Below are positions 50,143 to 61,618 of a DNA stretch of 64,000 bases, piece by piece; position 1 is the first letter of the stretch; each line of letters starts with the position of its first letter. The notes beneath the pieces were generated by a model, which searched no databases, was not told the DNA's origin, and saw only the letters and a list, made by a program, of their open reading frames with translations. A program made the position numbers and the translations under genes. This stretch comes from Stichopus chloronotus (lineage: Eukaryota > Echinodermata > Holothuroidea > Aspidochirotida > Stichopodidae): positions 24,219,969 to 24,283,968 of the forward strand of contig CM037838.1 in NCBI GenBank assembly GCA_021234535.1, read 5' to 3'.

Positions 50143-51720
50143 AAGAGGGCAATCCACGGAGTTGCATCTCATCCCTATCATTGTCCATGGCTCTTTTACA
50201 TATATGTATTACAGTCGATCGAGAGGTTGAACGAACACAAAACCCTTTACATTATACACAGTGCATAAGTACACGTAGTTATAGATGGAGCAATCTTGGC
50301 CATGGAGGTGTAAGGAACACCCAAGTGCTGTGTGAATGTAGATGCCACGTGCGCTTCAAAGTGAATATGCCCATGCAGATCGCCTCCGCGTCAAAGTAAT
50401 CCTGAAAGTAATTTCCTTTATTTCTCAAATCAGGGCGCTCCCACTCTGGGCATTTTGCAATAGACATGTCACAGTAAAAGCATACTGAGTAGTAGGGGTA
50501 TTACCAAAAGTACGGAAAATGACATTGTTACTAGATCATCGTTCAGTTCAAACATGGTTGTATAGGTTGAAATATTTGTTCACATTGTATGGAAAAGCGA
50601 AGATCTAATTGGTTATGTTGCAACTTGTACTAACAGAACCTTCCGTACTGTATTATGTGCCCCAGTGACCTCTGACATCACCCATCAGATTAACTAAACA
50701 AATAACAATCTCGTACCAAACGACGACTTACTGTCTAGAAATAAATCTCGACGCACTTTTTCAAAGCAATTTGGCGACTAGAGATTTGACCTGTGACTGC
50801 TGACCTTTGACCTCTGACCGTCAATTTTGGAGATTCAACTTCAGACCATGGGTCATATATTTACCAATTTCGACCATCATCAGCTTTGTGGTCTAGGAGG
50901 AGTTGTGGACGCAAACTTTTCAGTGTCAAATTTTACCTTTGACCCCTAAACTTCACCTTTGACCTCAAAGCACATACAAACATAATTTTTAGATAAAATC
51001 TTGTATACCGGTCATATATTTGAAGGTCCCATGTAAAAATTTTATGATTAAAAATTTGAGCAAAAATTAGATTTTCACTAATTTGACCTTTGATCTCTGA
51101 CCTTTGACTTTCGATATTAACTTTTGACCGGAGACCCAACTTCAGACCATGGGTAACCTATTTGCCAACTTTGACCCTCATCAGTTTTGTGGTCTAGCAG
51201 GAGTTGATAACGCAAACTTTTGAAATTTTCTTTCGCGCACACACGCAGACACATCTTCATACATTTCGACCACTATCCCAGTTGGGGGATTCCAGGTCAC
51301 TTTAAGTACCACACCAGGCTGGATCCCCATGTCTCAAATATCAGCCACATAATGTTACCATGGCAACTGTTGATATGTCAACTGACAGGGCCATAATACA
51401 TTCTAACGTCCCACAGCAACTACAAAATCTCATCTCGTATAGGGATGAATATTCCCAATACATCTTTCACATTTTGGCATCATGGACAACCTTACCACGT
51501 TTAAACTTAATCCCTTATAAACTTTTCAAGGAATTCCGGAAAACCATAATTTGGACAAGTGTGGAGACACACACACCCACGTGGACACACCCAAGCACAC
51601 ACTTCGACAGGGTTTCCATGGCAACCGTTGTCCCATGATTGCACAGTACAATATAGCACTCCACTAGCCAAGTGGCTGCAATACCTCACCTTAGCCCCTA
51701 TAGGGCGATGAGACAATAAC
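50143..51720 (+). repeat. Composite repeat, most complete copy
   Basis: Left end AAGAGGGCAATCCACGGAG, right end CCCTATAGGGCGATGAGACA. Interior has two TGACCT-rich units (50.76-51.22 kb; perfect TGACCTTTGACCT at 50801-50813), a CACACACGCAGACACA tract, then the CATCATGGACAACCTTACCA block and a second CACACACAC tract. No coding capacity; it resembles a nonautonomous element of unknown class. Confidence 0.75.
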
Positions 51721-52178
51721 CCCATTGTTACTAATTAATTCAACGCAAAATAACTCATTTAACTGCGTTCCCGAAGGGGGCTTCTGAAAACTCAAGATTC
51801 TCAAAAGATGTTGAGACACTTTTCTATCGTTCTATAGAACCTCAGTAGCAGTGGCATTGCAGCATTGGACATTAAGTACATATAAATTCTGAGTATTATA
51901 AACTCAATGTGCTTTTAATTTGTGAGTTTAAAAAAGACCATCCTACTAGATATCAATAGTTACTACCATTTTGTCTGATTGCGGACCTGTAACCTAGCTT
52001 TGGAATTTAAATCTGGCTAGCTTTGAATGTTTTGTCAGATGTATCAGTGGCTTTTTCACACCAAACAGCTCAACCTTGTTCAGCTAAGAGCAATTAAGTA
52101 GCAGCAAACACATTTCCCATGAAGTCGCGGAATAACCTTTGCCTTGAATATTCTTTACTGCGAATTCGTGGCAGTTTC

Positions 52179-52290
52179 CTTCGACGCAAAGCGGAGGCAG
52201 ATCTCGTTTACATGTGGAAGGTGAAGGTACAGCAAAGTCGCTGTAAACAGGAACTGCAGAGTGGCTGCAACTGGTGACCGCAAGGCCCCT
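52179..52290 (-). pseudogene. Decayed CCP exon remnant
   Basis: Read on minus, the end gives STCKRDLPPLCVEG, which matches the ending of type Y CCPs (SLCDEGVWTTELPSCVEG at 33918) minus the Trp segment. The donor is destroyed (GAAACT where GTAAGT is expected) and the first half does not form a CCP. Likely a dead exon copy. Confidence 0.4.
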
Positions 52291-52529
52291 TTTGTTGGAC
52301 AAGGGATATGTTTAGAAGTTAAGATCACACATCTGCATCTTGAACCATACTCAGCATTCTCAAACTGTATACTATATGAGCAATGTACTTAAACATGAGT
52401 TTTTGGCAGTACTCGAAAGTAGAGTTTGCACATAATTTTAGTTCTTGTCAGCTAAGTTTACATTAGACCAAACCTCTATGAAGCACACAGACGTTCTTGT
52501 AAAATACTTTTTTGATTTAGACAACTTAC

Positions 52530-52715
52530 GTAAACAAAGCATTGATGCAGGCGGTGTCCAGGATCCAGCCACACATTGTAAAGGAATTACTTGACATTTG
52601 AAGTGAGTTCTCGCGCAGTAATAATTTAGCTCATGTCCTTCCATTACTCTGTCACCCTCACGTACACCATCCTGCCATCCTCCGTAGGGTGGTGGTGTCG
52701 GTACTGTGCATGTAA
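52530..52715 (-). CDS. Internal exon: CCP (sushi) module, five cysteines
   Basis: A 186-base exon (62 residues) opening TCTVPTPPPYGGW and ending SWTPPASMLC, with the CCP order Cys, Tyr-Tyr-Cys, Cys, Trp, Cys, plus one extra cysteine (FKC) before the third canonical one. The odd count suggests a free cysteine or a non-canonical bridge. Acceptor CAATAG|TT, donor TTAC|GTAAGT, phase 1-1. Confidence 0.8.
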
Positions 52716-52949
52716 CTATTGAAATAAGGAATAACATATGAAGGACAGGGATTCACCCAACACAACAATAAACTGACCTCCTGGACAGTTTCCTTAATAC
52801 ATTGCGACATATTCTTGCAAATCTTAAAAGAAAGAGCCAAAAGGCTTATACCTCCCTGTTTCTTCATCTGTTTTTTTTTTTTTTTTCGCACAGAAAATCT
52901 GTCACAACAGCTTGGTTTAGCTGCCCTGACCAACATAACCACTATTATT

Positions 52950-53750
52950 GAACTTTCATATTGGACACTGGACTATAGTATGGAACCACTCTCACCTTGC
53001 GAGCAACTCACTGCCGAGCCTGACCACGTACCGTCCGCTCTGCATGTACGTATTTGATTTCCCACTAAATTATATCCTGTGTCGCATCGGTAGATAGCGA
53101 TTGTGTCCACCGTCCTCTCTTCCGGTAAATACGTCACCTGACCGTCGGAGGGTGCTTCCAAAACTTGGCAGATGACTTCCGGAATAACTTCACATACTGG
53201 GGGGAGTCCGGACCATTCCTTGTTTAACTGACACGTCCTGGTTGCACTCCCTACCAACCTGTAGCCGGAGTTACATTCGTATGTCGCAACTGTACCAATG
53301 AATCTCTCATGAGTATCAAGTGATATGGTACCATCTGCAACTTCTAACAGAGCAGGACACTCTTCAGTAGAGGAAGTGAAAAGAATAGATTAAAATATTT
53401 CAAGGGAAATAAGGCGCTTGTTTTACAGAAAACAACCATTCTTTTAATCTCAGTTTTTGTTAACATAGAATTATAGATTATTCAAAACTAGGAAGGACAA
53501 TATGTCTTCTTTTCAAGAAGTAAGTTTCTTTCAGAAAGAAACTAGGTTTTTTGTTTCTCAACACTAATTTGTTCACCCGAAGTTTTGCACCTTCAATAAC
53601 TCATCACACGCATAATGCTTTTCGGGGATGAAGATTTTGCAGATGTTCGAGATGATAAACGCCGGCTATTTTCTTTGTAATGCCATCTTGGTATATTCTA
53701 AACGCCCTATTTCCATTTAAATACAGATCATAGGATTAAATCAAAATCAT
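52950..53750. repeat. Segmental duplication, copy A
   Basis: About 800 bases carrying the double-CCP exon and upstream intron; matches 56930-57730 almost base for base, with differences mostly outside the exon (for example CTTGTTTTACAG versus CTTGTATTACAG). Matching text begins at the GGACTATAGTATGGAACC mark and fades near 53740. Confidence 0.88.
52996..53361 (-). CDS. Internal exon: double CCP (sushi) module, copy 2
   Basis: A 366-base exon with two CCP modules, four cysteines each, joined by a short linker (CEVIPEVIC). Phase 1-1, donor CAAG|GTGAGA. The last residues read SCSQG. Nearly identical over the whole exon to 56974-57339, with matching intron on the 5' side in gene orientation. Having two modules in one exon contrasts with the single-module exons downstream, so an older intron loss or an internal duplication is likely. 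Confidence 0.87.
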
Positions 53751-54210
53751 TCATAAAGTGCTGTCACCTCCATATTCGCCAGTGAAATCATATCCTAATT
53801 ATTTTCGACATTACTCTCGCTCCAACGCATTTTACATATTTCAGTTAACTAAGAACACTTTCTCGTGAACAAGCATTTAATAAATAGAGCTGTTTTTAGT
53901 AACTTTGCATTGTGTGCATTATTTTTAAAAATTAGATTTAATGAATACAAACAAACTTTTGGCAAGCAATTATGAGACTCTAGAATAAAAAAGAGCTCTT
54001 TAAATATAAATTTTCCTTCAAAGAAAGACTTTTCCTGTAAGAGAAATATTTATATTTTAACCATGTTTTCTAATGAGAATTTTTCATCCAAATATGTTTA
54101 TTTGGTAAAACGAAATGAGGTCATACAGAGAACTACTTACAAACTCATGTAACTAAGGATCCTCCTCTAATTCAAATGTCATGTGCATCAAATTGTAAAA
54201 GGGTACATAC

Positions 54211-54351
54211 CTTTCTTGAGACAGCTCAAACCACAAAATCCATCGCATTTGCATTCCCTGTTTTGTTTTCTACAAGTCCCGTCTGCACTACAAGGCCTCT
54301 CACACCTACGACCAGCTGATGATACATCACGTTCTTGACATACTCCCTGGG
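54211..54351 (-). CDS. Internal exon: WAP-like 8-cysteine module, copy 3
   Basis: Third 141-base, phase 1-1 exon of the WAP-like set, lying between the two double-CCP exons. All eight cysteines and the CDGFCGLSC ending are kept. Acceptor TTTAAAG|CC, donor AAAG|GTATGT. The flanking intron (roughly 53.85-54.56 kb) matches the flanks of the other two copies, so exon and flank moved together. Confidence 0.75.
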
Positions 54352-55039
54352 CTTTAAAAAAAACCAAAAAAAAAAACGTATAGGCCTAAACAAAAGTGAA
54401 ATGAAATTAACGTATAGCGCATTAACTAGAAATATACTATGATAGCACAATGACTGAGGTTTCAAAATACAGTGATGAATAGATACATCTCAATAAAAGG
54501 CAGTCAAGGATATTTGCATTGTTTTTTTAAATTTTAACGAGCAGAGACAAAGAAAAAGGAGGAACCTGTTGTACCATTAGGCAATAGTCAAGAAAAAAAT
54601 TCTTTTCAAAAAGAGCTCCAAGTCTAGGTGAAGAGCAGTGTGGACAACTTTATTCTTATATGCCCCACTGCATCTTATACTTGAATCAAATCTGATGATG
54701 GCTGTGGGAGGAGATACAACGTTATTAAATTCATTATGAAGATAATCCCTAAAATAAACACACGGTATATATTTTACAAGGTATCCGAATTTGTAAAGCA
54801 TGCGTATATATGTAACGCCACTTCCGACGTCGGTTTCTATGGGGCTAGACCGGGCAAGGGGAGAAATAAAGGGGAGGATAGAATTGCGCGCAGAGACAAC
54901 ACAGGCGAAACAGTAGGCAAAGATCATATGTAAGTCTCTCAGTATGATAATTGTTGCGTGATGATTGTAATCAATCAATGTACAGGCAAATTGGAATCAG
55001 TATATCGAAATTATTCAAATAAACTTGAAATAAAATAAT

Positions 55040-56815
55040 GCTAGCGCCGCACCCAGACGGTCCCTCTCCTCAACAGACGCTGGCGTCAATAGAATACCCT
55101 TGAGGAGTGCAGACCAGACCAGCGGGCACCTTCTATACTATCCCGAAACTCCATGAATTAGAGGGATAATATCTAAACACATCGAACGCCCCGAACTACA
55201 ACTGGCCAATTTTAAGGACAAGGACTTGGTGTCTGCTGCTAAAGCACTTTCCATAATCCCACCCGGCAGACCAATCATATCTGGGAAGGGAACACTCACA
55301 GAAAATATTTCAGGATTCATTGACTCCCTACTTCAACGTCTCATGCAGCACATTCCCAGCTACATACGGGACACCACGGATTTTCTGAACAAATTGGCTA
55401 CCATCGGAACCGTCCCTGACAACAGTCTTTTGGTAACCATGGACGTAACGTCATTATATACCAATATCCCACATGACGAAGGAGTGAGGGCCTGCGGCCA
55501 ATTCTTGCACTCTTTTCCTGTAACGAACATCCCTACGGAATTAATATGTTCCTTAATTTCGTTCATATTGACTCACAATAACTTTGTTTTTAATGATAAG
55601 TGTTATGTACAAGTGAGTGGGACGGCTATGGGGACCCGCATGGTACCATGCTTTGCCAACCCCTTATGGATTTAATTGAAACGAAGTTCGTCGACAAGAG
55701 CAATTTCAAACCCCTATTTTATTCCCGTTTCATCGATGACATATTTTTAATCTGGACCCATGGCCGCCCCGATCTCGACAACTTCATACATGAAGCAAAC
55801 TCCACCCATCTTTCTATCAAGTTCACAGTTGAAATTTCAACCGAGAAAGTTCCATTCCTGGATGTTATGGTAAGCCTTACGTAATCAGGCCTTAAAACCT
55901 CCCTTTACAGGAAGCCCACAGATAGGCCCACCTACCTTAATTACAACAGCTTCCACCTCCCCACATTTACAGATCTATAGTTTTCAGTCAATTGCTCAGG
56001 TTTAAGCGTATCTGTTCTGACGATGCCGATTACGAGAAAGCTGTTAGACATTTCGTTCAGTCACTATTGGACTGCGGGTGCCCCTACAAGCTAATTTCTA
56101 GAGAAATTAATCGAGCCTCCCGCATATCCCGCGATTCAGCGTTAAGCCAGAAAAGGATGGACTTAACGGCACAGACCGAACGCATTCCATTCGTAACCCG
56201 TTTTAACCGTTCTACCACCCCTTTCCTACAGAAAGTGAAATGCGATTGGAAGCTCCTAACCCTGCCGTAGACCCCGATGCCAAATCTGCGACCATTTTGA
56301 CATAAATCCATTAGTTGAATTCCAAAACCAAGCCAAACTTTATCCGGTCAAAGCAGGATGTAACACCCCCAATGTTGTGTATATACTGTATTGCTCTAAG
56401 TGCCCGGAGGCTATTTATGTCGGTGAGACCGCCAATCGGTTCAGAACCCGATTCAACAACCATAAGCATAGTATCAGAAATAATCCTCCCTGCTTTCCAG
56501 TTGCGTCTCACTTCAATGCCCACAATCATTCTCCTGGAGATCTCCGTTGCATTATCGTTAAAGACAAGTTCCCGGATTCTGAAAGCAGAAAGCTACACGA
56601 ACAACAGTTAATTTTAAAGCTTAATTCCCATGTAACTGGTCTTAACAAAGATGTGGCTTTCTTATCCCACTACTCTGTCACTAAGCAAGTCTCTTCTACA
56701 CTGTTAGTTTACGTATCATTCTGACGAAGACCTCAGGGCAGGTTGAAACGTTAAATACACGTTTATGCAACTGCTACTACTTGTTGGAGTTTAGTGTTAT
56801 CTCTTGTTATTATTG
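55040..56815 (+). mobile_element. Penelope-like retroelement (RT plus GIY-YIG), broken
   Basis: Plus-strand pieces: GTFYTIPKLHE (about 55119), RPIISGKGTLTENISGF, LLVTMDVTSLYTNIPHDEGV (about 55428-55490), FYSRFIDDIFLIW holding the catalytic Asp pair (about 55718-55757), and KVPFLDVMV. Downstream is the endonuclease: VYILYCSKCPEAIYVGET (about 56374-56430) and a R-F-N-N-H-K-H segment. SLYTNIPH, FIDD and the GIY-YIG module identify a Penelope-like element. A frameshift follows FANPLW at 55670 and stops lie at about 55882, 56268 and between 56270 and 56370, so it is inactive. Confidence 0.88.
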
Positions 56816-56818
56816 CTT

Positions 56819-56850
<32 letters not shown>

Positions 56851-56929
56851 GATAGATAAAGAGAACGGTCAAAAATAAAGATTTTACAGATATTTAATTT
56901 GCTTTTTGAATCAATGGTTAAAGAATTGA

Positions 56930-57730
56930 TTATTGAACTTATTACTGGGACTATAGTATGGAACCACTCTCACCTTGAAAGCAACTCACTGCCGAGCCTG
57001 ACCACGTGCCGTCCGCTCTGCATGTACGTATTTGATTTCCCACTAAATTATATCCTGTGTCGCATCGGTAGATAGCGATTGTGTCCACCGTCCTCTCTTC
57101 CGGTAAATACGTCACCTGACCGTCGGAGGGTGCTTCCAAAACTTGGCAGATGACTTCCGGAATAACTTCACATACTGGGGGGAGTCCGGACCATTCCTTG
57201 TTTAACTGACACGTCCTGGTTGCACTCCCTACCAACCTGTAGCCGGAGTTACATTCGTATGTCGCAACTGTACCAATGAATCTCTCATGAGTATCAAGTG
57301 ATATGGTACCATCTGCAACTTCTAACAGAGCAGGACACTCTTCAGTAGAGGAAGTGAAAAGAATAGATTAAAATATTTCAAGGGAAATAAGGCGCTTGTA
57401 TTACAGAAAACAACCATTCTTTTAATCTCAGTTTTTGTTAACATAGAATTATAGATTATTCAAAACAAGGAAGGACAGTATGTCTTCTTTTCAAGAAGTA
57501 AGTTTCTCACAGAAAGAAACTAGGTTTTTTGTTTCTCAACACTAATTTGTTCACCCGAAGTTTTGCACCTTCAATAACTCATCACATGCATAATGCTTTT
57601 CGGGGATGAAGATTTTGCAGATGTTCGAGATGATAAACGCCCGCTATTTTCTTTGTAATGCCATCTTGGTATATTCTAAACGCCCTATTTCCATTTAAAT
57701 ACAGATCATAGGATCAAATCAAGATCATTC
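56930..57730. repeat. Segmental duplication, copy B
   Basis: Second copy of the 52950-53750 block. The left edge of the match lies just after a TA-repeat tract (56818-56850) and the end of the Penelope-like element. Confidence 0.88.
56974..57339 (-). CDS. Internal exon: double CCP (sushi) module, copy 1
   Basis: A 366-base exon coding 122 residues: two CCP modules in tandem, each with four cysteines and a Trp before the last (EWSGLPPVC and TWSGSAVSC). CCP modules are beta-sandwich domains of about 60 residues found in complement regulators, selectins and matrix proteins. Acceptor CTGAAG|AG, donor CAAG|GTGAGA, phase 1-1. It is almost identical to 52996-53361; I see three base differences, one giving Phe instead of Ser beside the last cysteine (SCFQG versus SCSQG). 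No frame damage. Confidence 0.85.
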
Positions 57731-57769
57731 GTCAAGTGTTGACATCTCCATATACGTCAGTGCATTTAT

Positions 57770-57885
57770 ATCGTTATTATCTTCATTATCATCATCCTCG
57801 TTATCACAATTATTGCCTTGATCATTGTAATAATTCTTATCATCAACATAACCATCGTTAACGTCGGTATCGTAGTCATCAGGGA
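57770..57885. repeat. ATC-rich simple repeat
   Basis: Runs of ATTATC, ATCATC and similar triplets (TTATTATCTTCATTATCATC). Low complexity; a similar short run is seen at 61051-61080. Confidence 0.7.
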
Positions 57886-58540
57886 TTGTACTTCGACTGA
57901 TGCACTTACTTAGTATTTATCGTCAACTAGCAAATAACTTCAAACACTTGTTTAAGGGTACGATTTAGAAAACTACGTGCCTTTCAAAATCATTCATCGA
58001 ATACAAGCAGACTGGAAACTTAAAATTTTCGACTCTGCTGAAACTAGCATTACATATAAAGACGTCTGCACAACATCATCATACAAAACTTTATGAGCAT
58101 TACTGTTACTACAAAAATTATACTTAAAGTGATGGTCCTCTTTATGAATGAAAGTCATTACTATGATTTGAATATTTAAAGAAAAGGTCATCGATCGTGC
58201 TGTTTAGCAATTGTGATGTCTTTTTTTCCAGCAGGTTCATACTCCTGGAACTTTTACGATGATTTTTATTTTAGTGTTTATACTCAAATTAAAATACTAC
58301 CCCTAGAGAGATGGTGTACCCAACGTCTAGATTTGGGTCAACAATACTAATGGACTAGAAGAAAGAAACATGTGTCATAGAAACCGTGCGAAACATCGAA
58401 TTTCTTTTCCATTTTTATTGAATAACCCAATTTAAGTGAAACAACATACCGAAGAAAGTCAAATGAGTATGGCAAAACAATAAATTAACAGTAATAACAG
58501 TCATTTAAATAGTCATTTAAATGCGGTGTTAATTTGTGAC

Positions 58541-59029
58541 TTAGCACCTTTCATCGTTTCGCATTAAATTTAAATGCATTAAATCTAAATTAAAAATAGT
58601 GGAGTGTCTGTAAAAAGCGTAAGGAAGCTTGCATACACAGAAACTTGCATACGAAACTTTCTTACTGATGAAATTGATATGATATTTCCATGAACTTAGA
58701 TGCCGGTCAATAATGAACCCTAGAAACTTAGTAGAATTTGATAACTTGATTCTCACATCACAAAGATTAATATCATGAACATCAAGACAGAGAGGTTTAC
58801 ACGAGGATCTGGAGATAATGGGGTTAGTTTTCTTCACATTGAGGGATAATTTGTTAGCACAAAACCAGTTATACAAACATTCGGATTCCTGCTGTACAGT
58901 TGGTAGCAGAACATTAGCATCCTGGTGGGAGTAAAAAAGATTGGTATCATCAGCATACAAGATAATGTGAAGTGTATCGTTGGCCTTGTGCAAGTCATTA
59001 AGTATTACAACCAGAATGCGAGGCATTCA
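58541..59029 (-). mobile_element. LINE reverse transcriptase, 3' part
   Basis: Minus-strand frame with ILYADDTNLFYSHQDAN (catalytic YADD), NWFCANKLSLNVKKTN and STKFLGFIIDRHLSSWKYH, the C-D-E blocks of non-LTR retrotransposon reverse transcriptases of the CR1/L2/Jockey kind (clade not resolved). The frame runs 161 codons then stops. The upstream QGS.LGPLLF block is separated and lies at about 60090-60135. Confidence 0.8.
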
Positions 59030-60088
59030 CAGTCGCGAATATGGACCGAATTTGCAGATCTAAACGGACTGTGGCATCACTCAAGTAATGCACTGCGGTT
59101 TACTGCTTATGATAACCGTAGTACTAGTAGTCTAGGGACGTAAAAGGAGCACCAATATCCAACGAACTTACGATTGAAACGCGTACAAGGCTATGCGCAG
59201 AATTCAGTCTACGACTACGACTAGGAGCACGACGAGTTCGTTCGCTAACTTAGACTCGAGTCGAGTTAGCCTAGCCTAGCAGTTACAACTTATGACACAT
59301 TGGGCTAAGTTCCAGTAAACTTCTACTCGATCATGGCACGATACATACGAACGTTTGAAAAGACAGTAACCGTACGATTATTACACCATTATCTCTAGGC
59401 CTAGTGTCAATGACAATTTTGAAGAAAAAGACAACACGGTCAGTGACCATAACACACATTTGCCAATCTTTTCTACCCTGCCTAGTGGAACTGACAGTCA
59501 GGTGGACACGTACAGTGTAGTGGCCCACGCGCATGTATGCAACACGTACGGCAGTATAGTATTACGGCACACACACGAGTATATTATGAAGATCAATATG
59601 CAAAGTTTAACAGAACAGCTCGACGCGTTACCACCTGTTGTCGTTTTTTTTATTGAGATATAAAACAAACCAGAATGTCATCAAGCAGTATTAACCTCCT
59701 GGGTTGAAATGTTAACAAGTGAATTTTAATACTACATTCCTCTATCAGAAAAAAATAGAATCCAAAGTCCGCTAACAATCTATTTCAAACATTTCAGTAT
59801 ACCGACAGTGAAGAGTTGAGATTTTCATACGGAACAGCCATTCGCAAAACGGTGGAAAGGGCTATTATTCATGTTTTACAGTCGTTTTGTTGTGCAATCC
59901 CTCAAAAATGTTAGTGTTTACAACGTAATAGTCTACAAACTGTTCTAAAAAGCATACAATGATTCTTACTCACATTTAAAAGTTTCGTTTTAAGTAATTT
60001 CATTTGGGTAAATTGAAAGAATTTTCAGTCATACAAAGGAAAGACTGTCAAGAGGCTGAAACACGACCTGCTATACTTCGCTATTCGC
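59030..60088. mobile_element. Insertion of about 1.06 kb splitting the LINE
   Basis: The LINE reading breaks between QGSIPGPLLF (ends about 60091) and ILVVILNDLHKAND (begins about 59023), which should be contiguous. The intervening DNA has no recognised coding sequence; a CTCGAGTCGAGTTAGCCTAG-type stretch lies at 59253-59280. Ends (GCGAGGCATTCACAG and CTTCGCTATTCGCTCG) hint at weak inverted similarity only, so the class is unknown. Confidence 0.5.
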
Positions 60089-60482
60089 TCGTAAAAAGCA
60101 AAGGGCCCGGAATAGACCCCTGAAGAATCCGGCAATTATGATTTACACAGATATTACCCCCAATTATGATTTACACAGAAAAATTACACAGATAAAAGGC
60201 ACCACTAGTTAAAAAGTTAATCATGAAGCATAAACGATGATCGCATCTTGTCAATACATGATCAACATTCACTCGACACCAGCGTGTAAGCAACAACAGC
60301 ACCCTATGTTCTCCCAATTTTAAACTGTAGGCTAAATGAAGGATCTGGTTTTGGCCGTAAAAAGTATTCAAGTTAGAGACCGCACTTGAACAACAACAAC
60401 GGGATGACTCATATGAAAAAATAATCCATTTACAGTATTTGTCTGTTACTATTTTTACTCTGCTACTATTTTTACTCTCCAT
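60089..60482 (-). mobile_element. LINE reverse transcriptase, 5' part, decayed
   Basis: Minus strand shows RILQGSIPGPLLF near 60091-60135 (block B) and, above it, VNVDHVLTRC (decayed form of the D-x-V-x-H-x-x-L block) near 60235-60270. Stops and a small duplication (ATTATGATTTACACAGA twice at 60134-60180) show decay. A related fragment lies at 62490-62760. Confidence 0.6.
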
Positions 60483-60868
60483 CCAACATATTTAAGATAT
60501 TTCAGTTCACTAAGAACACTTCCTCGTGAATAATCATTTTAGTACCAGATTTTTTTAGTAACTTTGCATTGTGTGCATTACTTTTAAAAATTAGAATTAA
60601 AGAATATAAACAAACGTTTGGCAAGCAATTCTGAGACTCTAGAATAAAAAGAGCTCTTTAAATATGAATTGTCCTTCAAAGAAAGAATTTTCTTTTCAGA
60701 GATATATTTATATTTTAACCATGTTTTCTAATGAGAATTTTTTATCCAAATATGTTTATTTGGTAAAACGAAATGAGGTCATACAGAGAACTACTTACAA
60801 ACTAATGTAACTAAGGATCCTCCTCTACTTCAAATGTCATGTGCATCAAATTGCAAAAGGGTACATAC

Positions 60869-61009
60869 CTTTCTTGAGACAGCTCAAACCACAAAATCCA
60901 TCGCATATGCATTCCCTGTTTTGTTTCCTACAAGTCCCGTCTGCACTACAAGGCCTCTCACATCTACGACCAGCTGATGATACATCACGTTCTTGACATA
61001 CTCCTTGGG
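60869..61009 (-). CDS. Internal exon: WAP-like 8-cysteine module, copy 2
   Basis: A 141-base, phase 1-1 exon coding 47 residues, same size as its two sister exons. It differs mainly by ECICDG where the others have ECKCDG. Acceptor TATAG|CC and donor AAAG|GTATGT are intact and all eight cysteines are kept, so it looks functional. It sits in a duplicated block whose flanks match those of 63194-63334, so the two arose by local duplication. Confidence 0.75.
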
Positions 61010-61029
61010 CTATAAAAAAAAAAAAAAGT

Positions 61030-61165
61030 GAAATCAAAACTGTAAATATTCATCATTGTCATAAGTATTATCATCAACATAAAAAAATAAAATGAAAATC
61101 GGCAAAGCTTGGAAAATCTGGGTGAGGTGAAAAGTTGACTCCACCGGGATTTGAGCTCGGGACCT
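61030..61165 (-). repeat. tRNA-derived SINE remnant
   Basis: Minus strand reads GGTCCCGAGCTCAAATCCC, matching a tRNA T-arm/B-box (GGTTCRANNCC type), followed by GGTGGAGTCAAC and an AT-rich tail with ATTTTATTTTTTT. No A-box half is present, so it is 5'-truncated. The paralogous block near 58.1 kb lacks it, which supports a later insertion. Confidence 0.5.
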
Positions 61166-61169
61166 CCCT

Positions 61170-61618
61170 TTATAAGCATTACTGTTACTATATGAACTAT
61201 ACTTAAAGCAATGGTCTTCTTTATGAATGGAGGATACTATTATGATTTGAAAATTTAAAGAAAAGGTCATCGATTGTGCTGTTTAGCAATTGTGATCTCT
61301 TTTTTTTTTTCCCGCAGGGTTCATATTCCTGCAACTTTTACGACGATCTTCATTTTAGTGTGTATACTCCTATTAAAATACTACCCTTAGAGAGATGGTT
61401 TACCCACCGCCTAGCTTGGGGTGAAAAATACTAATGACCTATAATGAAAAAAAAAATGAATCCAGAGTAGTTGCGCGAAACATTGAATTTCTTTTCCATT
61501 CTTATTGAATTACCCATTGAAGTGAACCTATCGAAGAAAGTCAAATGGGTCTGGCAAAACCATGATTAACAGTAATAACACTAGTCTTTTAAATGCAGAA
61601 TTGTTACTTAGCACCTTT
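61170..61618. repeat. Duplicate of 58.08-58.55 kb
   Basis: Shares AGCATTACTGTTACTA, AAAGAAAAGGTCATCGAT and TGTTTAGCAATTGTGAT with 58096-58550 in the same orientation, ending in the LINE 3' edge TTAGCACCTTTC. Shows that B and A halves of this region were duplicated. Confidence 0.75.

Noticed and set aside
61130..61165. tRNA gene
   Set aside because: Only a T-arm-like segment is present; no acceptor stem, anticodon arm or A-box, so a SINE remnant is more likely.
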